NCBI RefSeq assembly: GCF_014873495.1 | Contig: NZ_JADBGF010000001.1 | Span: 4,092,001-4,156,000, forward strand | Reading direction: 5' to 3' | Source of the DNA: Streptomyces stelliscabiei | Lineage (GTDB): Bacteria > Actinomycetota > Actinomycetes > Streptomycetales > Streptomycetaceae | Length of the DNA: 64,000 bases | Shown: positions 56,657-64,000 of the stretch, in pieces | How the letters are laid out: each line of letters opens with the position of its first letter | Position numbering within the stretch: the stretch's first letter is position 1 | Made by a program: the position numbers and the translations under genes | Notes under the pieces: generated by a model | Databases searched by the model: none | Seen by the model: the letters and a program-made list of their open reading frames with translations, nothing else | What the model was told of the DNA's origin: nothing

Positions 56657-58318
56657 TCAGGAGAACAGCCGGCGCCAGGTCTCGGGGCCCGGATAGCCGT
56701 CCGCCGCGCCGCCCCGCCACCCCTGGGCCCGCTGGAACGCCTCCACGTTCCGCCGGTCTGACTCGCCCCAGCGCGACCCCGGGCCCGAGGTGTAGTACTT
56801 GCCGAATCCCTTCTTCACCAGCTGCTTCCCCAGCCGGGTGACGTACGCGTTGTCCGCGCCCGGCCGGAACATGCCACGCCCCGGATAGCCGAGGACGCCG
56901 TGCGAGGCGGGCGGCACGGGGGCCCTGGGAGCCATGGGGGCCCCTGGAGCCAGGGGTTCCCCGGCGATCCTCGGCGGGGCCGACTTTCCGGGGATCGCGG
57001 GCCGCTGCGGCGCGCCGGGCGGGGCGGGCCTTCCCAACGGGGTCCTGGAGGTGCCGGAGGTGCCAGTGGTGCCGGAGGTGCCGGGCGGGCGTGAAATCCC
57101 GGACGCTCCCAGCCTTCCCGACGGCCGGTGCACCACCGGCGGCTTGGGCGTCGCCGGCTTCCCGCTCGGGCCCGGGTTTCCGGCCGGCGGAATGTTCCGG
57201 CCCCGCCCGGTGACCAGATACGACCAGGTCAGGGGCCCCGGAATGCCGTCGGCGAAGTGGCCCGACCAGCCCTGCGCCCGCTGGAACGCCCGGGTGGCCC
57301 TACGGTCGGCGTCCGACCAGACCGGCCCCGGCCCGCCGGTGTAGAAGCGGGCCCCGCCGCGCTGCACCAGCATCTGCCCCAGCCGGGCCACGTACGTGTT
57401 CTGCGCGCCGGGCCCGAAGGCCTCGAGGCCCGGAAAGCGGTCCTCGCCGGACGGCCCGGCGGCCCCCTTCGCGCCCGGCGTCCGCGGTGCCTCCGGCGGT
57501 TCGGCGGACGTGCCGGTGCCCCCGGCGTCGTCCGTCCCGTCGTCCGGCCGCTCCGCGCCGTCGTCCGTGATCAGCCCCTTGTAGCGGTACGGCACATAGC
57601 GGGCGGCGTTGTCCCAGTACCCGTACGGGGTGGCCTGCCTGCGGGCGTACGGGCGGGCCGACTCGTAGGCGATGTAGCGGGTCTCCGCGTCGTCCGTCCA
57701 GCCGCCGAAAATGACGACGTGCGAGCCCTTCCGAGGGTCCTTCTGGTTATGGAAGAGCAGCATGTCGCCCGGCTCCAGCCGGTCCTTCGAAATGCGCTGC
57801 GCGAACTTGTCGAGGCTTCCCGTCCATTCGTTCCCGGGGAGGTTCCAGGCCATCGAGACGAACCCCGAGCAGTCCTGCCGATAACCGTCGGACCAGTACT
57901 CGCGCATGCTGTACGGCACCTCGGCCTCGATCCAGCTCTTGGCTCTCCTGATGATTTCGGCGCGGGTGGTGGGCGGCATCGTCACCTCCCTCGGCGGCTT
58001 CTCCCCGTCCGCCGGACGACCGCGGGGGCCGTGCAGCGGAGCCTTCTTACCCTGCGGGGTGTCAGGGCCCTCACCTGCGGGAACGACACCTGGGCGAGCC
58101 GGGCCATGGGCCGCCGCGACGGCCGGCACGACATGCCCCGCGCCGAGTGCGGCACCGGCGGCGGTGGCCACGACGAGGGCGTTCCTGACAGTTCTGGCCG
58201 CCGGGTGACTCGCATGGGCGTAGTGGGCCGCATAGGGCATGACCCGTCGCCAGTGGACACAGCCGGGGCATTCGCAATCGGTCCCGGGATCGATCTCCTC
58301 GAATACCGGAGTCCCCAT
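56657..58318 (-). CDS. NlpC/P60-like cell-wall hydrolase with two peptidoglycan-binding domains
   Basis: 553 aa from ATG 58318 with GAGGGG six bases upstream; longer open-frame starts lack support. N-terminal ~25 residues have a CxCPGC cluster (C15, C17, C20), then a hydrophobic helix (~44-68). Catalytic domain ~118-270: Cys nucleophile C150 in QDCSGFVSMAW, His H200 in GSHVVIFGGW. Two PG_binding-type repeats, ~330-395 and ~485-553, share NTYV/NAYV..RLG and AFQRAQGW. A Pro/Gly/Ser linker separates them. Membrane-anchored, acting on peptidoglycan; likely a remodeller beside the CslA glycan system. The third catalytic residue is not obvious. Confidence 0.85.
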   Translation of the reverse strand: MGTPVFEEIDPGTDCECPGCVHWRRVMPYAAHYAHASHPAARTVRNALVVATAAGAALGAGHVVPAVAAAHGPARPGVVPAGEGPDTPQGKKAPLHGPRGRPADGEKPPREVTMPPTTRAEIIRRAKSWIEAEVPYSMREYWSDGYRQDCSGFVSMAWNLPGNEWTGSLDKFAQRISKDRLEPGDMLLFHNQKDPRKGSHVVIFGGWTDDAETRYIAYESARPYARRQATPYGYWDNAARYVPYRYKGLITDDGAERPDDGTDDAGGTGTSAEPPEAPRTPGAKGAAGPSGEDRFPGLEAFGPGAQNTYVARLGQMLVQRGGARFYTGGPGPVWSDADRRATRAFQRAQGWSGHFADGIPGPLTWSYLVTGRGRNIPPAGNPGPSGKPATPKPPVVHRPSGRLGASGISRPPGTSGTTGTSGTSRTPLGRPAPPGAPQRPAIPGKSAPPRIAGEPLAPGAPMAPRAPVPPASHGVLGYPGRGMFRPGADNAYVTRLGKQLVKKGFGKYYTSGPGSRWGESDRRNVEAFQRAQGWRGGAADGYPGPETWRRLFS

Positions 58319-58623
58319 ACGATTCCCCTCGCGAACCGACCGAAGAATTGCACGCTTCTGCACGCCCGTCAGTTTCTCAACTGTCCTCCGGTGTCGCATG
58401 CTGACGGTCCAAATGATGTACACGCCCGCGCCGCGTCCGGTCGACACCGGCCGCGACGGAGTGACGGAGCCTCGGTGCCGCTCACTGTCGCCCGGAGTCC
58501 CCCGGTGCCGCCGGCCGGCGACCTCGGCGGGGCCTCGGGGGGACCTCGGAGGAGCCTCGGAGGGTCACCGACCGCAACCCGTGGGTGCGCCGAAAAAAGA
58601 AGAAACCTTTCAGCAATTCCCGG

Positions 58624-58668
58624 TTACCGGACGGTCCAGTAATGAATGGTTACCCGACGGTCCGGTAA
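58624..58668. promoter_or_regulatory. tandem TetR-type palindromes
   Basis: Two 19-bp sites, 58624-58642 and 58650-58668, each one mismatch from TTACCGGAC-G-GTCCGGTAA. Flanking bases repeat too, giving a 22-bp direct repeat with 26-bp period. They lie 300 bases from the NlpC gene start and 450 before the array. No TetR gene is nearby. Confidence 0.6.
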
Positions 58669-58853
58669 TTACGCGAAAGTGACTGCAGGGTAGCGTTTCG
58701 TTCATTGAGTCCGTTGACGACTGATCTTGACGCTCGGGCTCCGCCGGCTGCATGATCAGCGCTGCACCAGAGCCGTGTACCAAAGACCCCCCACCTTCTT
58801 TGGGAGCCGTAGAGCCACCCCCACCCACCCCCACCCGCACACGCGCAGAGCCA

Positions 58854-58918
58854 CCCTTTTCGCGACCCCTTTTCGCGACCCCTTTTCGCGCCTTCTTCTC
58901 GCGACCCCTTTTCGCGTT
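58854..58918. repeat. 13-bp tandem repeat, five copies
   Basis: Units at 58854, 58867, 58880, 58893 and 58906; consensus CCCTTTTCGCGAC. The first two are identical; the fourth has several changes. Purely direct, no palindrome and no spacer. Confidence 0.85.
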
Positions 58919-59123
58919 TCCCTGCCCTTTTCCGGAGACGCTCAAGGGGTGCTTCGGCATGCCCGGGAATAGCTTTCTGACGCGATTTCAGAAGCCGCTC
59001 GAATAAGGTTCTTGAAGTCTTGACTTCACACCGCAAGGCGCTCCATATTGATGGCCGACCACCCCCCACCCTCGAATGCGGACCTCTTCGGAGGCCCGTT
59101 TCGCGGACCCCAAGGAGACATCA

Positions 59124-59561
59124 ATGGCGATCGCACTCCCGTTCAGGCGCAAGGCGGTCCTGGCCGCTCTTGTGATCACAGCGGCGGCGGCCACCACGGT
59201 CACGCTGCCGGGCACGGCCGCGGCACAGTCGGGATCCCGCATCTGCGGGAACTACTGGGAGGCCCGTGCCAACGGCAAGACGGTCGGGATCATGGCCAAG
59301 GTGCTGGAGGTGCCCAAGGTCGACTTCGGCATCTGCCTGCGCGTCATCGACAAGACCAACAGCATCAACGGCCGGGAGCTGCCGGGCTACGGCAAGGTGA
59401 CGTGGAACCCGCGCCAGCCCCTGCGGTCCTGGACCTGCGAGGACGCCGGCGACCTGTTCAACGACAAGTACGGCGAGGACCCGTGCCTGACCATGAACCG
59501 GGTGGACCTCATCGGCCAGGTGGCGAACCGCACGCCCGTCGAGTGGTCGCAGGTGTACTGA
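59124..59561 (+). CDS. secreted protein, family A (first member of the A-B-B'-A' array)
   Basis: 145 aa from ATG 59124, AAGGAG six bases upstream. Sec signal: FRRKAVLAALVITAAAATTV, cleavage near TAAA|QSGS. The mature ~111 residues begin QSGSRICGNYW and contain four cysteines (C41, C71, C105, C121), likely two disulfides; no catalytic motif recognised. The same start, cysteine order and length occur in the last gene of the array (60946). The stop is one base before the next ATG. An extracellular structural, ligand-binding or antagonistic role is possible; I do not recognise the family. Confidence 0.8.
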   Translation: MAIALPFRRKAVLAALVITAAAATTVTLPGTAAAQSGSRICGNYWEARANGKTVGIMAKVLEVPKVDFGICLRVIDKTNSINGRELPGYGKVTWNPRQPLRSWTCEDAGDLFNDKYGEDPCLTMNRVDLIGQVANRTPVEWSQVY

Positions 59562-59562
59562 C

Positions 59563-60198
59563 ATGCGCGGCAGAACGATGTGGCATCGCGTCCTGATGTG
59601 CGGAGCGCTCGTCCTCGCGACGGTGGCCACGACCGAGGGCACGGCCAGTGCGGCCACCCAGTGCTTCGGCCAGAGCCATTCCGACGGCGCGCAGATCGTC
59701 CCCGGCACCGGCGGCGGCCAGGTCACCCGCTCGATCACCCGCCAGCGGGCGGCCAACACCTGGGACGACTGGATATGGCGCGGCACCGAATTCCAGTGCC
59801 CCCGAGGCCGGACCTGCGAATACGCGTGGGAGAAATCCAAGACGACCACGACCGGCTGGGCCATCGGCGGCGGCACCAATCTGGGCAACACCAGTTCTCC
59901 CTCCGGGAAGTGGTACAACGCCCTGATTCCACTGGTGGTCGGCTACCAGAAGACCACACAGATCAGGACCTCGTTCACCTGGACCGTCCATCTCAATGGC
60001 GGCGATATCGGCCAGCCCATTCAGGTAGCGGTTCGACGTTGGACCCAGGGCGATTTCTCCGGCGGCTGGGTACGGACGAACAGGGGTTGCCAGGGAGGCA
60101 CCGTCTACGAATGGGACGGTGATATCAGGTTCGGCAGCTGGACCCGGAACGTATTCGAGAAGGAAAAGGTCGGCTACGCCGTCAACGGCCGTATGTGA
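59563..60198 (+). CDS. secreted protein, family B (second member)
   Basis: 211 aa, ATG 59563 directly after the preceding stop. Signal peptide cleaved at TASA|ATQC. Mature part has four cysteines (C34, C79, C85, C176), Gly/Ser/Thr/Trp-rich alternation (TTTTGWAIGGGTNLGN; TSFTWTVHLNGGD) expected to form long amphipathic beta strands, and conserved RRWTQGDFSGGW and WTRNVFEKEK. The beta pattern is reminiscent of aerolysin-type or lectin-like proteins, by eye only. It is about 87% identical to the next gene (about 24 differences over 181 mature residues), a recent duplication. Confidence 0.8.
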   Translation: MRGRTMWHRVLMCGALVLATVATTEGTASAATQCFGQSHSDGAQIVPGTGGGQVTRSITRQRAANTWDDWIWRGTEFQCPRGRTCEYAWEKSKTTTTGWAIGGGTNLGNTSSPSGKWYNALIPLVVGYQKTTQIRTSFTWTVHLNGGDIGQPIQVAVRRWTQGDFSGGWVRTNRGCQGGTVYEWDGDIRFGSWTRNVFEKEKVGYAVNGRM

Positions 60199-60262
60199 CC
60201 GCCCGCCTCCCGGCACGCTCGACATTCACGCGGTACATCATCCTCCAGGAAAGGACATGATC

Positions 60263-60898
60263 ATGCCCGGTAAAGCGATGTGGCATCGCATGCTGATGTG
60301 CGGGGCTCTCGCCGTCGCCGCACTGGCCACGACCGAGGGCACGGCCAGTGCCGCCACCCAGTGCTTCAGCCAGAACTACTCCGACGGCGCGCAGATCGTC
60401 CCCGGCACCGGCGGCGGCCAGGTCACCCGCTCGATCACCCGCCAGCGGGCGGCCAACACCTGGGACGACTGGGTCTGGCGCGGCACCGAGTTCCAGTGCC
60501 CCCGGGGCCGGACCTGCGACTACGCGTGGTCGAAGTCGAAGACGACGAACACCGGCTGGGCGGTCGGCGGCGGTACCGATCTCGGTAACGCCAGCTCCCC
60601 CTCCAAGAAGTGGTACAACGTCGTCCTTCCGCTGGTCGGCGGCTATCAGAAGAACACCGAGATCAGCACCAACTTCACGTGGACCGTGCACCTCAACGGC
60701 GGTGACGTGGCCCAGCCCATTCAGGTCGCGGTCCGCCGCTGGACCCAGGGCGACTTCTCCGGCGGCTGGGTACGGACGAACCGCGGCTGCCAGGGCGGCA
60801 CCACCTACGAATGGGACGGAAGCGCCCGTTTCGGCAGCTGGACCCGGAACGTGTTCGAGAAGGAAAAGGTCGGCTACGCCGTCAACGGCCGTATGTGA
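60263..60898 (+). CDS. secreted protein, family B (third member, duplicate of the second)
   Basis: 211 aa from ATG 60263: this start gives the same length as its paralogue and has AAGGA seven bases upstream; ATG 60257 is also in frame. Four mature cysteines (34, 79, 85, 176) are conserved. Changes cluster in residues ~86-135, including the strand tips, while the last 60 residues are nearly invariant (QVAVRRWTQGDFSGGW to the end). The pattern suggests diversification of an exposed face. Function unknown. Confidence 0.8.
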   Translation: MPGKAMWHRMLMCGALAVAALATTEGTASAATQCFSQNYSDGAQIVPGTGGGQVTRSITRQRAANTWDDWVWRGTEFQCPRGRTCDYAWSKSKTTNTGWAVGGGTDLGNASSPSKKWYNVVLPLVGGYQKNTEISTNFTWTVHLNGGDVAQPIQVAVRRWTQGDFSGGWVRTNRGCQGGTTYEWDGSARFGSWTRNVFEKEKVGYAVNGRM

Positions 60899-60945
60899 CG
60901 CGGCAGTTCACTTACACATTCTTTTTCCGAGCCAAGGAGACACGC

Positions 60946-61392
60946 ATGAGGATCAAGCTCGTGAAGCGGCGCACGGCGATGCTGGCCGCCGCCGGAATGG
61001 CGGCCGGGGCACTGTTCGCCCTCGCGGTCCCCGGCACGGCCGAGGCCCAGTCCGGCTCCCGTATCTGCGGGAACTACTGGACGGGCTACTACGACAACGG
61101 CCAGAAGGAAGTCACCTGGTCCCGGGTGATCGAGGTGCCCAAGAGCGATGGCGTCGCCTGTGACGTCGCCATCAACAGGACGGACCGGGTCGGCAACCCT
61201 CCGCAGGAGACCGTGAACCTCGGCGTGAGGTGGGGCTCGCGGCAGCGGCTGCAGAACGTGACCTGTGAGTGGTACTCCCAGGACGTCCTGAACTCCAGGC
61301 ACGGGGACGACGTCTGCAACAGCATGCTGCGCGCGGACAACGTGTTCGAGGTCAGGAACCGGACGATCAGCCAGTTCTACGTCAAGGGCTGA
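60946..61392 (+). CDS. secreted protein, family A (fourth member of the array)
   Basis: 148 aa from ATG 60946, AAGGAG six bases upstream. Signal ending TAEA|QSGS, then SRICGNYW as in the first member; cysteines 41, 72, 107 and 124 align with it, although the rest is far less similar than the two B copies are to each other. A strong hairpin follows at 61399. So the array is closed by a terminator and then the third tRNA-Lys. Confidence 0.8.
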   Translation: MRIKLVKRRTAMLAAAGMAAGALFALAVPGTAEAQSGSRICGNYWTGYYDNGQKEVTWSRVIEVPKSDGVACDVAINRTDRVGNPPQETVNLGVRWGSRQRLQNVTCEWYSQDVLNSRHGDDVCNSMLRADNVFEVRNRTISQFYVKG

Positions 61393-61398
61393 GCACGC

Positions 61399-61443
61399 CG
61401 GCCGGTCGCCCGACTCCCCTGCCGGGAGCCGGGCGACCGGCCG
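61399..61443. terminator. terminator of the secreted-protein array
   Basis: 14-bp perfect arms 61399-61412 and 61430-61443 with an inner CTCCC/GGGAG stem in the loop, followed by TTT. It is only seven bases after the last stop. Confidence 0.88.
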
Positions 61444-61513
61444 TTTCCCGTCCGATGCGCCCGGGCGCAGGCGGTCAGGAGCACCCCCGCCCCTCCGCTA
61501 GACTTTTCCTCGC

Positions 61514-61587
61514 GCGCCGCTAGCTCAGTTGGTTAGAGCAGCTGACTCTTAATCAGCGGGTCCGGGGTTCGAGTCCCTGGCGGCGCA
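61514..61587 (+). tRNA. tRNA-Lys (anticodon CTT), copy 3
   Basis: Same 74 bases as copies 1 and 2; acceptor 61514-61520 with 61580-61586, discriminator A61587. Here the next three bases are CCA (61588-61590), so this copy alone encodes its 3' end, perhaps by chance. Confidence 0.97.
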
Positions 61588-61593
61588 CCACCT

Positions 61594-61627
61594 GGAGAGG
61601 CCCCTCGCGAGCGCGAGGGGCCTCTCC
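61594..61627. terminator. terminator after tRNA-Lys copy 3
   Basis: 15-bp perfect hairpin: arms 61594-61608 and 61613-61627, loop GAGC, then TTAT. Confidence 0.88.
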
Positions 61628-61938
61628 TTATGTGCGCCTATCCGCACGCGCACCCTCCCCTTCACGCCCCGACGGGTTCTCCGGCAATGCCCCCATGAGG
61701 GCGTTACGACCGGTAAGTACCGAAGACGCGCCCGCACTAAAACACATGACGTAGGCGCTCAGGAACAAAAGATGCCGAGGGGGCATCAATGCAACCGGAT
61801 GGCCGCCGTCCCGTGTCTCCATGGTGTAGATCACATGGTGACGATGACGCACTGATGTGTCCGTAACGGTCGAGGGGGACCGATTCGGATGAAAGACCGA
61901 CGAACACACACTCGATGTGTGTGCGGGGGGAATGACTC
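61628..61938. promoter_or_regulatory. cslA upstream region
   Basis: 311 bases, no gene accepted, A/T-richer than average. A short CGGTC/GACCG inverted repeat lies at 61867-61882. A GGGGGG ribosome site (61925-61930) precedes ATG 61939. Promoter elements not confidently identified. Confidence 0.5.
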
Positions 61939-63936
61939 ATGACGTCGACGCCGACGGGCGCCCGGCACAGCAACGATCCATCCGAAACGACCCGGCCCAA
62001 GATGCCGTCGCACCGGACCGGAGCATTCCGCAAGCTGCGCAAGAACCTTCCCAGATACGACTACGAGCACTACAGCCGCCTCGCGGGACCACTCACCCAG
62101 CCCGATCCGACCAAGCCCTACACGGTGCAGTACCGCTCCCTGATCTCGCAGGAGCCGCACCGCCTGCGGGTCGCCCTGATGCTGGCAGCGGCGCCGCTGC
62201 TCTCCCTGGTCCTGCTCGGCTGGCTGCTGCAGCAGGAACACTGGACCAAGCGCGACTACGTCGAGTACGACTTCCTGCCCGCCCTCGACATGGTCATGCT
62301 GGTCTCGATCGGCCTGATCGAGTTCTTCCGCTGCATGAACGTCCTGTCCAACGCGCACGCCACCCTGGTCGCCCGCGACCCGATCCCGGTGGTGCCCGAG
62401 ACCGGCACCAGAGTCGCCTTCCTCACCTCCTTCGTGCCCGGCAAGGAGCCACTGGAGATGGTGACGAAGACCCTGGAGGCCGCGGTGCGGCTGCGCCACC
62501 GCGGGCTGCTGCACGTGTGGCTGCTCGACGAGGGCGACGACCCCGCCGTGAAGGCGGTCTGCGCGCGCCTCGGCGTGCACCACTTCTCCCGCAAGGGCAT
62601 CGCGAAGTGGAACCAGCCGAAGGGCCCGCACCGCGCCAAGACCAAGCACGGCAACTACAACGCCTGGCTGGACGCCCACGGCGACGACTACGACTTCTTC
62701 GCCTCGGTCGACACCGACCACATCCCGCTGCCCAACTACCTGGAGCGGATGCTCGGTTTCTTCCGCGACCCGAACATCGGCTTCGTGATCGGCCCGCAGG
62801 TGTACGGCAACTACGACAACTTCGTCACCAAGGCCGCCGAGTCCCAGCAGTTCCTGTTCCACGCGCTGATCCAGCGCGCCGGCAACCGGTACGGCGCCCC
62901 CATGTTCGTCGGCACCTCCAACGCCGTGCGGATCAGGGCGCTCAAGCAGATCGGCGGGCTCTACGACTCCATCACCGAGGACATGGCGACCGGCTTCGAG
63001 ATCCACCGGCACAAGAACCCGGCCACGGGCAGGAAGTGGCGCTCGGTCTACACGCCGGACGTGCTCGCGGTGGGCGAGGGACCCAGCGCCTGGACGGACT
63101 TCTTCACCCAGCAGATGCGCTGGTCGCGGGGCACCTACGAGACGATTCTCAAGCAGTACTGGAAGGGCTGGTACTCGCTGCCGCCGAGCAAGCTGTTCAA
63201 CTACACGATGATGATCATCTTCTACCCGATGTCCGCCCTCAACTGGATCCTGGCGGCGCTGAGTTGCGCCCTGTTCCTGGGCCTGGGCGCCTCGGGCGTG
63301 AACATCGATCCGACCGTGTGGCTGATGCTCTACGGCAACGCCTCGGCGCTCCAGATAGGCCTGTACGTCTGGAACCGCCGGCACAACGTCTCCCCGCACG
63401 AGCCGGAGGGCTCCGGAGGTGTGGCCGGCATGGTGATGTCCGCGCTGTCCGCGCCGCTCTACGCGAAGGCACTGATCGACTCGGCCCTGCGCCGCAAGAG
63501 CAAGTTCGTGGTCACGCCCAAGGGCGACTCGGCGAGCCCCGACCGATGGTTCGGCACCTTCCGGTACCACTGGTACTTCATCCTCATCTTCGGGGCCTCG
63601 ATCGCCGCCGGTTTCGTCTTCGGCAACTCGCACCCCGCGATGATCATCTGGGCCACCTTCGCCATGATGATCACCGCTCTTCCCATCGTCGCCTGGCGCT
63701 ACATGCTGCGGCAGGACAGGAAGAAGGCCTCCGCGTCCGCCGAGCTGCGGGGTTCGATGGTGGCACCGCCCGAGGCGGCGCCCGCGCCCTTCGCGCCACA
63801 GCCCGCACCACACGCCCCACCCGCACCCCACGCTCCCCATCACAAGCCGAGCTGGGCCGCGTCCGGGTCAGGCAGCGGGGGTAGCGAGCAGACCATGCAG
63901 ATCGCCCTGGGCGGACTGGGGGGACGTAAGGAATGA
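61939..63936 (+). CDS. cslA: CslA, cellulose-synthase-like glycosyltransferase
   Basis: 665 aa from ATG 61939. GT2 membrane synthase: two N-terminal helices (~78-98, ~113-133), cytoplasmic catalytic domain with DEGDD, DTD (258-260, UDP/metal), TED (346-348, base), QQMRW (391-395, the QxxRW exit motif), then four or more helices (~410-460, ~530-600). A Pro/Ala/His-rich tail (~615-645) is an addition to the bacterial synthase plan. In S. coelicolor, CslA at hyphal tips makes a beta-glucan-type polymer needed for aerial growth and attachment, with the copper oxidase GlxA. The stop overlaps the next ATG (ATGA), as expected for cslA-glxA. Confidence 0.95.
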   Translation: MTSTPTGARHSNDPSETTRPKMPSHRTGAFRKLRKNLPRYDYEHYSRLAGPLTQPDPTKPYTVQYRSLISQEPHRLRVALMLAAAPLLSLVLLGWLLQQEHWTKRDYVEYDFLPALDMVMLVSIGLIEFFRCMNVLSNAHATLVARDPIPVVPETGTRVAFLTSFVPGKEPLEMVTKTLEAAVRLRHRGLLHVWLLDEGDDPAVKAVCARLGVHHFSRKGIAKWNQPKGPHRAKTKHGNYNAWLDAHGDDYDFFASVDTDHIPLPNYLERMLGFFRDPNIGFVIGPQVYGNYDNFVTKAAESQQFLFHALIQRAGNRYGAPMFVGTSNAVRIRALKQIGGLYDSITEDMATGFEIHRHKNPATGRKWRSVYTPDVLAVGEGPSAWTDFFTQQMRWSRGTYETILKQYWKGWYSLPPSKLFNYTMMIIFYPMSALNWILAALSCALFLGLGASGVNIDPTVWLMLYGNASALQIGLYVWNRRHNVSPHEPEGSGGVAGMVMSALSAPLYAKALIDSALRRKSKFVVTPKGDSASPDRWFGTFRYHWYFILIFGASIAAGFVFGNSHPAMIIWATFAMMITALPIVAWRYMLRQDRKKASASAELRGSMVAPPEAAPAPFAPQPAPHAPPAPHAPHHKPSWAASGSGSGGSEQTMQIALGGLGGRKE

Positions 63937-64000
63937 AGGACCGTGCAGGCCGCCGCCGCGCCCGTCGCCTCGCGATCGGCGGGGCGGTGGTCCTCGCGCT
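63933..64000 (+). CDS. glxA: start of the presumed GlxA radical copper oxidase (3' truncated)
   Basis: Only 22 codons fit in the window. ATG 63933 overlaps the cslA stop; the peptide begins MKDRAGRRRARRLAIGGAVV, a basic start then the beginning of a hydrophobic segment, as in a membrane-anchored or exported protein. The identity rests on gene order: glxA follows cslA in Streptomyces. The catalytic part lies outside the window. Confidence 0.72.
   Translation, partial: MKDRAGRRRARRLAIGGAVVLA

Larger units (their letters stand above)
58319..59123. other. 805-base control region before the secreted-protein array
   Basis: No supported gene. Contains (a) two near-palindromes at 58622-58669, (b) an A/T- and pyrimidine-rich segment, and (c) five 13-bp repeats at 58854-58918, each listed separately. 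A ribosome site AAGGAG precedes 59124. A basic open frame on the minus strand (58610-58960) is made largely by the repeats and is not accepted. Confidence 0.6.

Noticed and set aside
58854..58918. Possible CRISPR array
   Set aside because: Repeats are 13 bp, contiguous and without spacers; no cas genes. The Cas4-like nuclease at 29910 is 25 kb away and belongs to a helicase operon.
58610..58960. Basic 116-codon minus-strand frame (KRGREKKARKG-type repeats)
   Set aside because: Its repeats come from the 13-bp DNA repeat in the control region; no ribosome site or conserved domain.
61514..61590. tRNA-Lys as an attachment site of an integrated element carrying the secreted array
   Set aside because: No integrase, excisionase or partial tRNA duplication was seen; the three tRNA copies are full length, and the array lies upstream of copy 3 rather than bounded by att repeats.

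Overview
This window is chromosomal DNA from a Streptomyces. The reasons are very high GC with G/C-biased third codon positions, GTG/ATG starts with GGAGG-type ribosome sites, and developmental genes found in this genus: adpA with its single TTA (bldA-dependent) codon, followed by orn, and a BldD-type composite GGDEF/EAL protein. It also carries the cebR-cebEFG-bglC cellobiose locus, a DasR-type box, and the start of a cslA-glxA locus. From memory, gene content and order match the S. coelicolor SCO2789-SCO2837 region; no database search was run.

Layout. 1-6.1 kb: 3' end of glmS, a universal stress protein, a membrane protein, adpA, orn, tRNA-His and an unusual kinase-like protein. 6.2-7.2 kb: a minimal GntR regulator divergent from two tiny stop-start-coupled genes. 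7.3-13.8 kb: cellobiose uptake and hydrolysis with two CebR palindromes, one touching the bglC start codon. 13.9-15.0 kb: GNAT and NUDIX enzymes. 15.1-21.8 kb: a five-gene galactoside module (lipoprotein, two permeases, alpha- and beta-galactosidase). 22-28.8 kb: a two-component system, a spermidine-synthase-like protein, an HTH/TPR regulator and a histidine phosphatase. 29-34.6 kb: PAP2 enzyme, then a tightly overlapped trio made of a Cas4/AddB-like Fe-S RecB nuclease, an unknown 538-aa protein and a Dna2/Upf1-like SF1 helicase. This trio is the best candidate for an undescribed machine.

35-50 kb: a gene whose stop codon lies inside a tRNA-Lys, an M6-type protease, a c-di-GMP enzyme, and a luciferase-like oxidoreductase. 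Next come a four-gene catabolic module (two Asp/Glu-racemase-like proteins, a 2-hydroxyacid dehydrogenase, an amidase) bounded by a 37-bp inverted repeat, a DUF3830 protein, an EhuABCD-type transporter and an IclR regulator. 50-56 kb: a second identical tRNA-Lys, a NarL-type two-component pair, an acyl-CoA synthetase, a DUF3592 protein, an AA10 copper oxygenase under a DasR-type box, and an SPFH protein. 56.6-64 kb: a cell-wall hydrolase, an A-B-B'-A' array of four small secreted cysteine-containing proteins, a third identical tRNA-Lys, cslA, and the first codons of the presumed glxA.

Functional themes are developmental control (AdpA, CdgA), oligosaccharide scavenging by two sugar ABC systems that lack their own ATPase, compatible-solute uptake, and apical glycan synthesis with its wall-remodelling partners. 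No insertion sequence, integrase, CRISPR array, rRNA operon or biosynthetic cluster was seen.
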